Source: Burkholderiales bacterium
GTDB taxonomy: Bacteria > Pseudomonadota > Gammaproteobacteria > Burkholderiales > Casimicrobiaceae
Length of the DNA: 38,784 bases
NCBI GenBank assembly: GCA_014378555.1
Contig: JACMNN010000009.1
Coordinates: 1 to 38,784, forward strand
Direction: 5' to 3'
Part shown: positions 8,771-18,455 of the stretch, piece after piece
Layout: each line of letters begins with the position of its first letter
Position numbering within the stretch: position 1 is the stretch's first letter
Notes under the pieces: generated by a model
Told to the model about the DNA's origin: nothing
The model's input: only the letters and a program-made list of their open reading frames with translations
Databases searched by the model: none
Program-made: the position numbers and the translations under genes

Positions 8771-10360
8771 ATGGCCAACACAACGTTATCCACTCTTTCA
8801 GGACTTGACGCAACGTTTCTGTATTTAGAAACGCCCGAGCAGCCAATGCATGTTTCGAGCTTGTGTCTTTACGAAGTACCGCCGAAGCTGAAACGTTCGT
8901 TTTCGAAGGCGGTCGTTACGCATTTGAAAAAGCGATTGCACCTCGCGCCGATTTTCACCCACGTTATTGAGTCAGCGCGATTTGGCTTAGGCCATCCGAG
9001 CTGGCAAACAGTAGAGGCCGCTGACGGCATCGATTTTGACTACCACGTGCAACGCGTCAGTTTGCCCAAACCGGGCACTATGCGCCAACTTGAGGCCGCT
9101 GTGGCGGAAGCGCATTCGCGACTGCTCGATCGCAGCCATCCGTTGTGGCAGTTCACGATTTTCTCAGGCTTAAGTAGCGGTGAAATCGGCTTTTATGCCA
9201 AGGTGCATCATGCCGCACTCGATGGCAAGGGCGGCACCGTGCTCGCCAATTCCATTCTTGATCTGTCAGCCACGCCACGCGAAGTGCCACCACCTGAGGT
9301 CACGCCCGACGCGGCCACAGCGAAGCCCGACGCCAAAATCGGCGCCATGATTGGTGCAGCATTCTCGAATTCTTTGGCGCAGTACGGAAAGATTATTCGT
9401 GCCATTCCGAGCGTCGCAGGTAAGGTGGCAGAGCTTGCCAAGCCGGTGCTGCAAAAGGTAATTGCCACACGTAGCGCACCGTTCAAATTTGCGCCGCGCA
9501 CGCCGTTCAATGTGAACATTTCGGCAACGCGCAATTTCGTCACGGCGACGCTGCCGTTTGCAGAAGTGCGCGCCGCCGCAAAGGTGCTCGGCGGCTCGGT
9601 GAACGACGGTATTTTGTTCGTCTGCTCATCAGCATTGCGCACCTACTTGAAGGGCCTCAACGATTTGCCGAAGCGCACGCTGGTTGCAGCGATGCCGGTG
9701 AGTCTGCGCGAGGAAAATAACCAGCAACTGAATAATCAGGCGTCGATGGTGCTTGCTGAACTGGGCACCCATCACGGCGACGCGGCGAAGCGTTGGAAGG
9801 CGATTCTGACCTCCACCAGCAAGGTCAAAGAATCGCTCAACAGCTTAAAGAGCGTGCTGCCAACCGACTATCCCGGCCTGCTCGCGCCGGTGCTGGTATC
9901 GCGGCTGAACGCGTTGGTGGCCAGCAGCAAACTGATGGAGCGCATGCCGGCAGTGGCCAACGTTGTCATCAGCAATGTGCCGGGGCCAAAGGTGCCGCTG
10001 TACCTCGCCGGCGCCGAGATGAAAACGTTCTTCCCGGTGTCGATCATCACCCACGGATTGGCGCTCAACATTACGGTGCAAACCTATTGCGCCAACATCG
10101 ATTTTGGCATCATCGCGTGCAAAGTTGCGGTGCCGGATTTAAACGATTTGGGTACGGCCATTGCCGGCGGGTTCGACGAATTGGTCGCACTGGCGCAGGC
10201 GAAAGTTGCGCTGGATAAAGAGCGCGATGCCGCTGTGCCGGCTGAGGCGGCGCCAGCGCCAGCAGTCAAAAAACGCCGAGCTGCCAAAACCAGCAAAACG
10301 GCAAAAGAAGAACCTATCGTTACCCGACCGTCGAGCAAACGCTCCAGCGCATCCCGTTAA
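8771..10360 (+). CDS. Wax ester synthase/diacylglycerol acyltransferase (WS/DGAT) family protein
   Basis: LSGLDATFLYLETPEQPMHV N-terminus; HHAALDGKGG (HHxxxDG acyltransferase motif); NVVISNVPGPKVPLYLAGA. Confidence 0.92.
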   Translation: MANTTLSTLSGLDATFLYLETPEQPMHVSSLCLYEVPPKLKRSFSKAVVTHLKKRLHLAPIFTHVIESARFGLGHPSWQTVEAADGIDFDYHVQRVSLPKPGTMRQLEAAVAEAHSRLLDRSHPLWQFTIFSGLSSGEIGFYAKVHHAALDGKGGTVLANSILDLSATPREVPPPEVTPDAATAKPDAKIGAMIGAAFSNSLAQYGKIIRAIPSVAGKVAELAKPVLQKVIATRSAPFKFAPRTPFNVNISATRNFVTATLPFAEVRAAAKVLGGSVNDGILFVCSSALRTYLKGLNDLPKRTLVAAMPVSLREENNQQLNNQASMVLAELGTHHGDAAKRWKAILTSTSKVKESLNSLKSVLPTDYPGLLAPVLVSRLNALVASSKLMERMPAVANVVISNVPGPKVPLYLAGAEMKTFFPVSIITHGLALNITVQTYCANIDFGIIACKVAVPDLNDLGTAIAGGFDELVALAQAKVALDKERDAAVPAEAAPAPAVKKRRAAKTSKTAKEEPIVTRPSSKRSSASR

Positions 10361-10395
10361 GCTCAATTTAACTTTACTTAGCCACTGATCACCAC

Positions 10396-11175
10396 GTGCC
10401 GACCCCATCCGCTCAACCGAAAGCCCCGAACCCATTTTTAGTTGCACTGGAGGCGCGGGCTCCGTGGGAATGGGGAGCATCGCTGGCCGCGTGGCCGATG
10501 CTGAAAATGATCGGCGCCTGGCCGAGGCCAACCGAAGCAAACCCGCAGCATGTGATTGTGTATCCAGGCCTAGCGGCGGGGGACACCTCAACGCGACCGC
10601 TGCGCGCGTTTCTCGAGGATTTGGGCTATGTCGTTCACGGCTGGTACCAAGGCATGAATCGCGGGCCGGGGCGGGGTGTTCTTACGCGACTACGCGAGCA
10701 ATTAGTTGCCGTGCATCGCGACAGCTTGCAACCGGTGTCGTTGATCGGCTGGAGCCTCGGTGGCGTGTACGCACGCGAGTTGTCGAAGCTCGAACCGAAG
10801 TGCGTGCGCAACGTGATCACGCTGGGCACACCGTTCGCGGAAAGTCCGCGCGCCACTAACGCCTCGCGCGTGTATTCAATGCTCTCTGGCGAGCGGCTGC
10901 CCGACGAGCTGATGTTGCGCCAATTAGCGGTTGCCCCGCCGGTACCGTTCACCAGTGTGTACTCAAAAACCGACGGCGTGGTGGCGTGGCAAGCGAGCAT
11001 TCAGAAAGCCAGCAACGACAACGCGTTTATCGAAAATGTGCAAGTTTTTGCGAGCCATTTAGGCATCGGCTGCAACGCTGCGGCGTGGTACGCGATTGCC
11101 GATCGCTTGGCACAACCGAAAGACAAATGGGCAGCGTTCGCGCCGCCGATGGCTGCACGATTTTTATTCGGATAA
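10396..11175 (+). CDS. Alpha/beta hydrolase, lipase/PGAP1-like
   Basis: VSLIGWSLGGVYARELSKLEPKCVRNVITLGTPF (GxSxG nucleophile elbow). GTG start. Confidence 0.85.
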   Translation: MPTPSAQPKAPNPFLVALEARAPWEWGASLAAWPMLKMIGAWPRPTEANPQHVIVYPGLAAGDTSTRPLRAFLEDLGYVVHGWYQGMNRGPGRGVLTRLREQLVAVHRDSLQPVSLIGWSLGGVYARELSKLEPKCVRNVITLGTPFAESPRATNASRVYSMLSGERLPDELMLRQLAVAPPVPFTSVYSKTDGVVAWQASIQKASNDNAFIENVQVFASHLGIGCNAAAWYAIADRLAQPKDKWAAFAPPMAARFLFG

Positions 11176-11179
11176 TGCG

Positions 11180-12121
11180 ATGAAAGTAACTTCTAACGGT
11201 GGCGAATTCGAGGTCGTCATCAACGAACCGGCAGGCGTCAAGGTTACGCCTGACACGCCCACGGTGCTGCTCATCATGGGCCTCGGCATGCAGCTTATCG
11301 CCTGGCCCATAGACTTTGTGAACGCGCTGACCCACGCCGGTTACCGCGTGGTGCGGCTGGACAATCGCGACATTGGTTTGTCGCACAAGACCAGCGCGGC
11401 GATGCCGAGCCTGGTCTGGATGGCGCTCAGGCATCGCGTCCGTTTACCGGTCACGGCGGCGTACACCCTTCGCGACATGGTCGAGGACACCGGTGGCGTG
11501 CTTGAGGCGTTGAATATTTCGCGCTGTCATGTCATCGGCGTATCCATGGGCGGAATGATCGCGCAGGGCCTTGCTAGCCATCATCCGGATCGCGTGGCGT
11601 CACTGACCAGCATCATGAGCACCACCGGCGCGCGCGGCCTGCCGCAGGCCACGCCCAAGGCTGCAATGGCGCTGCTGTCGCGCCCGAAAAGTAAGCTGCG
11701 AGACGACATCATCACTCATTTCGTGCGCGTGCTCGGCATCATTGGCAGCCCCAAATTTCCGATGCCTGAAGCGGACGTGCGGCAGCGTATCGGAGAGGCG
11801 TTTGACCGCTCGTTTTATCCTGCCGGCACCATCAAACAAATGGCCGCAATCATGGCCTCGGGCGACCGCAGTGACGAGGTTCGCCGCATCAGCGTGCCAA
11901 CACTGGTGATCCACGGTAATGCGGACCCGCTGGTGCCGTTGCAGAACGGTGCAGACACCGCGAACAAGGTTGAGGACAGCGAATACACGGTGATCGACGG
12001 CATGGGCCACGACCTCGGCGCGCTGGCCGCTGTTACCGAGCGCGTTTTGCTGTTTTTACAGAAACATACGCGGCCGCGTGAATCATCAACTTTTGATGCC
12101 TCCTTACGGGAAAAACCATAG
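11180..12121 (+). CDS. Alpha/beta hydrolase
   Basis: VIGVSMGGMIAQGLASHHPDRVASLTSIMSTTG (GxSxG) and LVIHGNADPLVP; ATG at 11180. Confidence 0.9.
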   Translation: MKVTSNGGEFEVVINEPAGVKVTPDTPTVLLIMGLGMQLIAWPIDFVNALTHAGYRVVRLDNRDIGLSHKTSAAMPSLVWMALRHRVRLPVTAAYTLRDMVEDTGGVLEALNISRCHVIGVSMGGMIAQGLASHHPDRVASLTSIMSTTGARGLPQATPKAAMALLSRPKSKLRDDIITHFVRVLGIIGSPKFPMPEADVRQRIGEAFDRSFYPAGTIKQMAAIMASGDRSDEVRRISVPTLVIHGNADPLVPLQNGADTANKVEDSEYTVIDGMGHDLGALAAVTERVLLFLQKHTRPRESSTFDASLREKP

Positions 12122-12445
12122 CAACGTATGCAGGCAGGCCATCCCGATCAGCAGTGAAACCAGCATGCCACCGCGCCATCCAGCGTAGATGCCAGTGATG
12201 ATCGCGGCCACCGCATGCGGCCAACGCATCGCCAGATTCAACTGATTGTTTTGAAACAAGATCAGCGGCACCACTAACGCGGCAAAAATCGCTGGCACCG
12301 CTAATTGCAACGCCCGCTCAAATCGCGGCGGCAACTTTTTGCCTGCGAGCAAACCGATGAACGAATAGCGAATAGCAAACGTGCCGATAGCTAATCCGAC
12401 AATCGCCAGCCAGCCGTCCAACGTGCCAAAACCGCCCCAGTTCAT
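12104..12445 (-). CDS. azlD: AzlD family branched-chain amino acid exporter subunit
   Basis: ~113 aa with hydrophobic segments (AIVGLAIGTFAIRYSFIGLLAGKKLPPRFERALQLAVPAIFAALVVPLI), directly after azlC with overlapping stop/start. Confidence 0.85.
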   Translation of the reverse strand: MNWGGFGTLDGWLAIVGLAIGTFAIRYSFIGLLAGKKLPPRFERALQLAVPAIFAALVVPLILFQNNQLNLAMRWPHAVAAIITGIYAGWRGGMLVSLLIGMACLHTLLWFFP

Positions 12446-13182
12446 TGCCGCGTCTCGGATGTTTTTAGTTTCAACAAGGCGTCCACCAACATGCCCACGC
12501 AGGTGCCCAACGCACAGGCCGCAATCAAGCCAAGCTTGAGCGGCATCGCGTAGAGCAACACGCCCGCCGCTCCGCCAGCAATCGCCGCCAAAATCTGGCT
12601 TTGCGACTTGAGCAACGGCACCACCATCGCTACAAACGACAACGGAATGGTGAAATCCAGCTGCCAACTGGCGGGCAATTTTGCTCCGGCAAACGCACCA
12701 ATTGCGTTCATCAACACCCACCACGGCCACAGCGTCAGCGCGCAGCCGAGATAGAACGCCAGCGGATGCTTCATGTGCTCGCCGCGCTGATGCCGCACCT
12801 CGTTCGAGATGAAGGTTTGATCCACCAAAAACAGTGCCCACAACACGCGCTGTTTCGGCGTCGCGCCGGCGATGCGCGGCGCAATCGCCGCACTGTAAAC
12901 AGCCATGCGCAAATTCACCACCAAGCCGGAAATAATGGCAATTGACAGCGGCGCGCCGCTCGACAAAAACTGTGTCAACACCGCCTGCGACGACCCAGCA
13001 AACGCAAACGCCGCGAGCGCCACTGCACCCCATTCGCCCAGCCCCGCCTGCACAGCCGCCACGCCGCACACCAGACCAAACGGAATGTAGGATGGGATAA
13101 GTTGCAGGCACTCGATCACGCCTGCTTTAAATGCCGCCCTAGATTCCGCGTGACTGTCTGCGTGGTTCGCCGGGCTGCTCAC
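12442..13182 (-). CDS. azlC: AzlC family ABC-independent branched-chain amino acid exporter
   Basis: FKAGVIECLQLIPSYIPFGLVCGVAAVQAGL...FAGSSQAVLTQFLSSGAPLSIAIISGLVVNLRM, typical AzlC. Confidence 0.92.
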   Translation of the reverse strand: MSSPANHADSHAESRAAFKAGVIECLQLIPSYIPFGLVCGVAAVQAGLGEWGAVALAAFAFAGSSQAVLTQFLSSGAPLSIAIISGLVVNLRMAVYSAAIAPRIAGATPKQRVLWALFLVDQTFISNEVRHQRGEHMKHPLAFYLGCALTLWPWWVLMNAIGAFAGAKLPASWQLDFTIPLSFVAMVVPLLKSQSQILAAIAGGAAGVLLYAMPLKLGLIAACALGTCVGMLVDALLKLKTSETRQ

Positions 13183-13694
13183 AGGCGGACGTAATGCACG
13201 AATGAAAATGCAACGTCAGGCCCGCCCAATCGCAGCGGAGCGGCGTGAGGCTCGCGTGACGCTTCGCGAAACTGCGCGCGGTCCCAGGCCGGGAACGTGG
13301 TGTCTCCATCAACGTTCGCCTCGATTTCGGTCAAGTACAAATCGTCGGCTAACGGCAGCGCTTCAAGGTACATCGCGTTGCCGCCAATCACAAAAACCGG
13401 CTGCTCCGCAGGTTGCGGCAAGGCCAACGCTTGTGCCAACGAACGCACAGCCAGGACGCCGTCCGGAAGCGTGAGCGCAAGTGACGTCACCACCACATGT
13501 TCACGATTAGGCAACGGCTTGGGAAACGACTGCCAGGTGCGTCGCCCCATCACGATGCGCTTGCCGCTGGTGAGGTTTTTGAAATGCTTGAGGTCAGCGG
13601 AAAGATGCCAAGGCAGTATGCCGTTGAGGCCAATGGTGCCATTGGCGGCGACGGCGGCAATCAGAGCCAGACGAGGCCGGGGGAAAGAAGTCAT
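13179..13694 (-). CDS. folA: Dihydrofolate reductase
   Basis: ALIAAVAANGTIGLNGILPWHLSADLKHFKNLTSGKRIVMGRRTWQSFPKPLPNREHVVVT, clear DHFR. Confidence 0.96.
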   Translation of the reverse strand: MTSFPRPRLALIAAVAANGTIGLNGILPWHLSADLKHFKNLTSGKRIVMGRRTWQSFPKPLPNREHVVVTSLALTLPDGVLAVRSLAQALALPQPAEQPVFVIGGNAMYLEALPLADDLYLTEIEANVDGDTTFPAWDRAQFREASREPHAAPLRLGGPDVAFSFVHYVRL

Positions 13695-13723
13695 GGCGAA
13701 ATTATATTAAGTCCACCTTCGTC

Positions 13724-13773
13724 GTGATGATGGGTGGGCGCGGCAGTTCGCACTGCCCAGCCCAACGCATCAC
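13724..13773. repeat. Imperfect long hairpin (GTGATG...GGCAG/CTGCC...CATCAC), possible dispersed palindrome or terminator
   Basis: Outer arms GTGATG/CATCAC and inner arms GGCAG/CTGCC flank a short loop; overlaps the stop of the pteridine reductase gene. Confidence 0.4.
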
Positions 13774-14528
13774 AATGCGATACTGCGCCCTCCGTCGACG
13801 TTGATCGTTTGTCCGGTGACGTAATTTGCATCACACACTAGGTACTTAACCGCCTCGGCAATTTGCGCGGTTCCGCCTTCGCGTTTGAGCGGTACGTGAT
13901 CCAAGATCCGGTCGCGTTCTACCGCTGAAATCTGTCCGTCATCGGGCCATTCAATGGGCCCCGGAGCGACCGCATTAACCCGAATCTCGGGCGCTAAGTC
14001 ACGCGCCAATGCGCGCGTCAGGCCACGTAATCCGGCCTTTGCCACGTTGTAAATCAAATAGCCCGCCATCGGAAGTTCAGCGTGAATATCGGTGATATTC
14101 ACAATGCAACCGCTTGCAGCTTTTAGATGCGGAGCAGCGGCTTGCGCCAGAAAAAGCGGCGCTTTTAGATTGCTGCCGATCAACGTTGTCCAATCGGCAT
14201 CAGTGAATTCCGCAACCGCCGTTGGATAGAAAGTAGACGCGTTATTGACCAATGCGTCGAGCTGGCCATAGGCCGCAACAACCTGCTCAATAAGCGCGCC
14301 CAGCGTCGCTGTTTGCAACAAATCCGCCTGAACGATGATCGCCGAATCAGCACGCGACGCGTTCAGTGTGGCCGCCAATGCAGTGGCTTCGTCCGCTGAT
14401 GCGCGATAATGGATTGCCACTCGCCAGCCCTCGTGGTGCAGGCGTTTAGCAATGGCAGCACCCACCCGTTTTGCCCCGCCCGTCACCAGTACAACCGGCG
14501 CCATTTTCGCGTTTTTTTGATTTAGCAT
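13770..14528 (-). CDS. Pteridine reductase-like SDR
   Basis: VLVTGGAKRVGAAIAKRLHHEGWRVAIHYRAS ... NNASTFYPT ... YNVAKAGLRGLTRALARDLAPEIRVNAVAPGPI; ATG at 14504 is an alternative start. Confidence 0.88.
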   Translation of the reverse strand: MLNQKNAKMAPVVLVTGGAKRVGAAIAKRLHHEGWRVAIHYRASADEATALAATLNASRADSAIIVQADLLQTATLGALIEQVVAAYGQLDALVNNASTFYPTAVAEFTDADWTTLIGSNLKAPLFLAQAAAPHLKAASGCIVNITDIHAELPMAGYLIYNVAKAGLRGLTRALARDLAPEIRVNAVAPGPIEWPDDGQISAVERDRILDHVPLKREGGTAQIAEAVKYLVCDANYVTGQTINVDGGRSIAL

Positions 14529-15774
14529 GGCTTCAAAACTGCCACTTTCTGGCCCATCGGGATTGCCCGCTTCGTCGCTTGAAGCTCAAGCTCACGGCAT
14601 AAAGGTTGCCGCTCATTTGCGCGCGTTGATCGGTGCATCTCAAACATCGGGATCGCTCGATTCAGGTTCAATTTCGTTCGCTGATTTTATGCGCGCCGCC
14701 CTTTTCGCGCCGGGCCTCGGTTATTACACGGCCGGCGCGACCAAACTCGGCATCGGTGGCGACTTTGTAACCGCACCCGAGATGTCCCCCTTCTTCGGCG
14801 CGGCGCTGGCCGACGCCTTTGCCGCGATGGGCGCAGCCAACGTGCTCGAACTGGGTGCAGGTTCCGGCAAGTTAGCGCGGGATTTTTTAGCGGCTTGCGA
14901 CGGCAAACCGCCCTATTCAATCCTCGAAGTCAGCGCTGATCTGCGCGATCGCCAGCAGACGTTGCTGGCAAACCGAAAAGTCACATGGCTTGACGCGTTG
15001 CCAGATGAAATCGAGGGGTTGGTCATCGCCAACGAAGTGCTCGATGCGATCCCATGCGAGATCGTACGATTTCACGATGACCACTACGAACAAGCGCGCG
15101 TTACTGTGGCGCCGCCAAGCGGTAGTGCGGTGCGCTCTGTTCGGCCCCCTCTCCCGCGCGCGGGAGAGGGCTGGGGTGAGGGCGATGAAAATCAAACCCC
15201 CCTCACGCAAATCTGGCAACCCCTTCTAACCGGCCATCTTTTAGCCGCCGCCAAACTAAGAATCCCCCCCATCGAAGGCTACACCTCCGAAATCAATCTC
15301 GAAGCCGAGGCCCTCGTTGCCACGCTCGCCGCGCGCCTCACCAACGGCGCCCTTTGCTTCGTCGACTACGGCTTCCCGCGCCGCGAGTATTACCTGCCCG
15401 ACCGCGCGACGGGCACACTGGCTTGCCACTACCAGCAACGCGTTCACTTTGACCCGTTGATCCTTGCAGGCTTACAGGACGTCACCGCGCATGTGGATTT
15501 CACCGCGATGGCGGAAGCCGCGGTGGACGCCGGCGCCAGCGTCATCAGTTATTCGACACAAGCGCAATTTTTGTTGCACGCCGGACTACTAAAGCGCCTC
15601 GAATCATACGAATTTGCGAGCGACGCGCAACGCGCAACCGCGCTCGGTGCCGTGCAAAAAATGCTTTCGCCGGCCGAGATGGGCGAATTGTTCAAAGTGC
15701 TCATCGTCGGCAAAGGCGCGGCAATCGAGCAACTGGCCGCCATGAGCACCGTGGATCAGTGCTACAAGTTGTAA
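14527..15774 (+). CDS. MidA/DUF185 (NDUFAF7-like) SAM-dependent methyltransferase with an in-frame palindromic repeat
   Basis: ISFADFMRAALFAPGLGYYTAGATKLGIGGDFVTAPEMSPFFGAALA ... VLELGAGSGKLARDFL ... VIANEVLDAIPCE; repeat-derived segment PPLPRAGEGWGEGD at ~15145-15187. Confidence 0.92.
   Translation: MASKLPLSGPSGLPASSLEAQAHGIKVAAHLRALIGASQTSGSLDSGSISFADFMRAALFAPGLGYYTAGATKLGIGGDFVTAPEMSPFFGAALADAFAAMGAANVLELGAGSGKLARDFLAACDGKPPYSILEVSADLRDRQQTLLANRKVTWLDALPDEIEGLVIANEVLDAIPCEIVRFHDDHYEQARVTVAPPSGSAVRSVRPPLPRAGEGWGEGDENQTPLTQIWQPLLTGHLLAAAKLRIPPIEGYTSEINLEAEALVATLAARLTNGALCFVDYGFPRREYYLPDRATGTLACHYQQRVHFDPLILAGLQDVTAHVDFTAMAEAAVDAGASVISYSTQAQFLLHAGLLKRLESYEFASDAQRATALGAVQKMLSPAEMGELFKVLIVGKGAAIEQLAAMSTVDQCYKL
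15145..15187 (+). repeat. Palindromic repeat, solo copy D, in the MidA-like CDS
   Basis: CCCCCTCTCCCGCGCGCGGGAGAGGGCTGGGGTGAGGGCGATG: palindrome plus asymmetric tail, nearly identical to the lipB copies. Confidence 0.9.
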
Positions 15775-15897
15775 CGGCTTTACGCGCTGGCCCAATGTTG
15801 GTATTGGCATAGGGCGCGATTTTCGTTTATATCGACTTCTTCCATTTCGTTGATCCCACGCCTTTTGGTACGCCGTTCCAGCAAAAAGCTGATGCGC

Positions 15898-16866
15898 CTA
15901 TTTTCCGGTCAACGTTGCTTTGAGCCACACCTGACGATCCTTCTTTGCCTCGTCGTTGAGCAACTCGTCCGAGTCAAACATTTGCCGTGATTTTGGCAGC
16001 GTGGCGGCGCGATACAAATCCACCTGCTCTAGCGTTTGCACCCATGCGTCGCTGCTGGCGAACTGAAAGTGCAGCTTGGCGGGGGCGGCGTATTTAATCC
16101 ACTTTTCGGGGTCGAGCGGTTCAATGGCGCTCAAGTAGGCGACCCAATTAGCTTTGTCAAAACTGTCGCGAAACGCCTTCGCTTTCGGCTGTTCGGTCAC
16201 CTGCAGCCAGCCGCTCGGCTTACCGGGCGGGCTCATCAGCACGGCAGCGGCCACCCTTGCATCCACCCCCACCAGCAGTGCTGCTGCCCAAGCGCCGTAG
16301 CGCTGGCCAACCACGGCTAACTTCTCGACGTTGAACTCGGGTCGGGTGGCGGCCCAATCGATAGCGCGTCGCGCGTCGATCACCGCATTTCGGATCACGT
16401 CGGCGTCGCCCGCGTTGTCGTCGGCGCGGTGCACGTAGGGTTGTTTGAACGGCAGCTCAACGAGCAGCGAGGCGATGCCGCTGGCGGCAAGCGTTTCTGC
16501 CTCTTGCACAAACATCGCGCGGCGAACATCAGCGCCTTCACGGTGCAACCAGAGGACGGTGGGATGCTTGCCTTTGCTCAGCGGTGCGACGACCGTCAAC
16601 TCAACTTCGCTGCTGCCGCCTGCGGTTGGGCTGGTGAGCTTCCACTCCGACACATCACAGCAGCGCGGCTTGCGCACCACGCCTCCGGACATCGCGGGAA
16701 CGCTGTCGGTCTTTGCGTAGTCGAACTTCATTGCTTCATCAGGTGGCGCCTTATCGGCATACGCCGCGGTGGCGAGACAAAGCGGCAGCGCCAAAGCCAA
16801 ACGGGTGACAATTGCGTATACGGTGCTGGTACGCAAATCGGGTGCGGTGCCGAAGAAGTGGCGCAT
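15898..16866 (-). CDS. Secreted alpha/beta hydrolase (dienelactone hydrolase-like)
   Basis: Signal-peptide-like N-terminus; PTVLWLHREGADVRRAMFVQEAETLAASGIASLLVELPF...AIDWAATRPEFNVEKLAVVGQRYGAWAAALL. The elbow reads GQRYG rather than canonical GxSxG. Confidence 0.7.
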   Translation of the reverse strand: MRHFFGTAPDLRTSTVYAIVTRLALALPLCLATAAYADKAPPDEAMKFDYAKTDSVPAMSGGVVRKPRCCDVSEWKLTSPTAGGSSEVELTVVAPLSKGKHPTVLWLHREGADVRRAMFVQEAETLAASGIASLLVELPFKQPYVHRADDNAGDADVIRNAVIDARRAIDWAATRPEFNVEKLAVVGQRYGAWAAALLVGVDARVAAAVLMSPPGKPSGWLQVTEQPKAKAFRDSFDKANWVAYLSAIEPLDPEKWIKYAAPAKLHFQFASSDAWVQTLEQVDLYRAATLPKSRQMFDSDELLNDEAKKDRQVWLKATLTGK

Positions 16867-16928
16867 GGAAGGTGTCTCCTTGTTGAGGCGAATTACTGAA
16901 ATTGCACAGATTGGTTTAAAGGATTGTT

Positions 16929-17885
16929 ATGTTGATTCGTCGTTCTACCGACATTTTGCCCTCAGAGATCACCACGGAGAGCCAATACAACTCGCGTCGC
17001 GACTGGCTAAAGGCGGCGGGCGCAATGGGGCTTATCGCGGGCTTGCCTGCACTGTCCGCGCGCGACGCGCAGGCGCAGGCCGGAAAGCTCGCGGGCGTTA
17101 AGCCAAATGCGGCCTACGGCCTGCCCGATGGCGAAAAGCTCAATAAATTTGATGAGTTGAAAAATTACTGCAACTTCTACGAATTTGGCACCGACAAGAC
17201 CGACCCACCCGCCAACGCCAAATCGCTGAAAACGCGGCCGTGGACGGTTGCGGTTGAAGGCGAAGTACTAAAGCCGAAAGTCTTCGACATTGACGAGTTG
17301 TTTAAGCTCGCACCGCTTGAAGAGCGCATCTACCGCTTTCGCTGCGTCGAGGCATGGTCGATGGTGGTGCCGTGGGTCGGTTTTCCGCTGTCGGCGCTGA
17401 TCAACGCGGTGCAACCGAAGGGCAACGCCAAATTTGTTGAATTTGTCACGCTCGCCGACAAGGCGCAAATGCCCGGCTTGCGCGCAGGCGTGCTCGACTG
17501 GCCCTACACCGAGGGCCTGCGCATGGACGAGGCGATGCACCCGCTGACGCTGTTGACGCTGGGCGCGTTTGGCGAGGCGCTGCCGAATCAGAACGGCGCG
17601 CCGATCCGCATGACAATTCCGTGGAAATATGGGTTCAAAGGCGGCAAGTCGATTGTGAAAATTCGCTTTGTTGAAAAAGAGCCGCGCACCGCCTGGGTTA
17701 AAGCGGGTCCGAGTGAATATGGCTTCTATTCCAACGTGAATCCCACGGTCGATCACGCACGATGGACACAGGCGACCGAGCGCCGTCTTGGCGAATTCGG
17801 CAAGCGCAAATCACTGATGTTTAATGGCTACACCGATCAAGTGGCGTCGATGTACACCGGAATGGACTTGAAGAAGTTTTTTTGA
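16929..17885 (+). CDS. msrP: Protein-methionine-sulfoxide reductase catalytic subunit MsrP (YedY)
   Basis: N-terminal [51 protein letters not shown] molybdopterin-binding motif. Confidence 0.95.
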   Translation: MLIRRSTDILPSEITTESQYNSRRDWLKAAGAMGLIAGLPALSARDAQAQAGKLAGVKPNAAYGLPDGEKLNKFDELKNYCNFYEFGTDKTDPPANAKSLKTRPWTVAVEGEVLKPKVFDIDELFKLAPLEERIYRFRCVEAWSMVVPWVGFPLSALINAVQPKGNAKFVEFVTLADKAQMPGLRAGVLDWPYTEGLRMDEAMHPLTLLTLGAFGEALPNQNGAPIRMTIPWKYGFKGGKSIVKIRFVEKEPRTAWVKAGPSEYGFYSNVNPTVDHARWTQATERRLGEFGKRKSLMFNGYTDQVASMYTGMDLKKFF

Positions 17886-18065
17886 GCGGTGGTTTGGCGC
17901 TCGCGTCGTACGGTGAGCACCCCGTCCCCACCCTACAGGCTGACCGATGATTCTCGACCAATTTCGACCGTTGGCGAACGCCTTGAACCCTTGATCGCGG
18001 GCGGATTGTTATGGCGAGGCGTCGCTGCTGAAATAGCGCGATCGCCACCCGCCAAGCAGCCCATT

Positions 18066-18455
18066 ATGACCACCGCAACGCCGTTCGTTTATGCCCATCT
18101 CGCCACCGTTTTGCCCGCATTCGTAATTGGCACGTACCTGATGGTTGCGCGCAAGGGCTCAAAAAAGCATCGCTTGCTGGGCAAAATTTATATGCTGCTG
18201 ATGCTAGCCACTGCGATCATCGCCTTGTTCATCAATGCCGAAGTTGGCCCCAAATTGCTAGGCCATTTCGGTTTCATCCACCTATTTTCGGTCTTGGTTT
18301 TATACAGCGTGCCCAGTGCCTATTTCGCAGCAAAACGGCATGACCGCAGAACGCACGCCAGCAATATGATCGGCCTTTATTTCGGCGGGCTGCTGATTGC
18401 AGGTGGTTTCACGCTGATGCCCGGCCGGCTGATCCACACATGGCTATTCACCTAA
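18066..18455 (+). CDS. DUF2306-like small membrane protein
   Basis: FVYAHLATVLPAFVIGTYLMVARKGSKKHRLLGKIYMLLMLATAIIALFI ... HFGFIHLFSVLVLY ... RRTHASNMIGLYFGGLLIAGGFTLMPGR. Confidence 0.8.
   Translation: MTTATPFVYAHLATVLPAFVIGTYLMVARKGSKKHRLLGKIYMLLMLATAIIALFINAEVGPKLLGHFGFIHLFSVLVLYSVPSAYFAAKRHDRRTHASNMIGLYFGGLLIAGGFTLMPGRLIHTWLFT

Noticed and set aside
12104-13111. 335-aa minus-strand ORF overlapping azlC
   Set aside because: Only the C-terminal ~113 aa (from 12445) are real (AzlD); the upstream part is out-of-frame azlC sequence.
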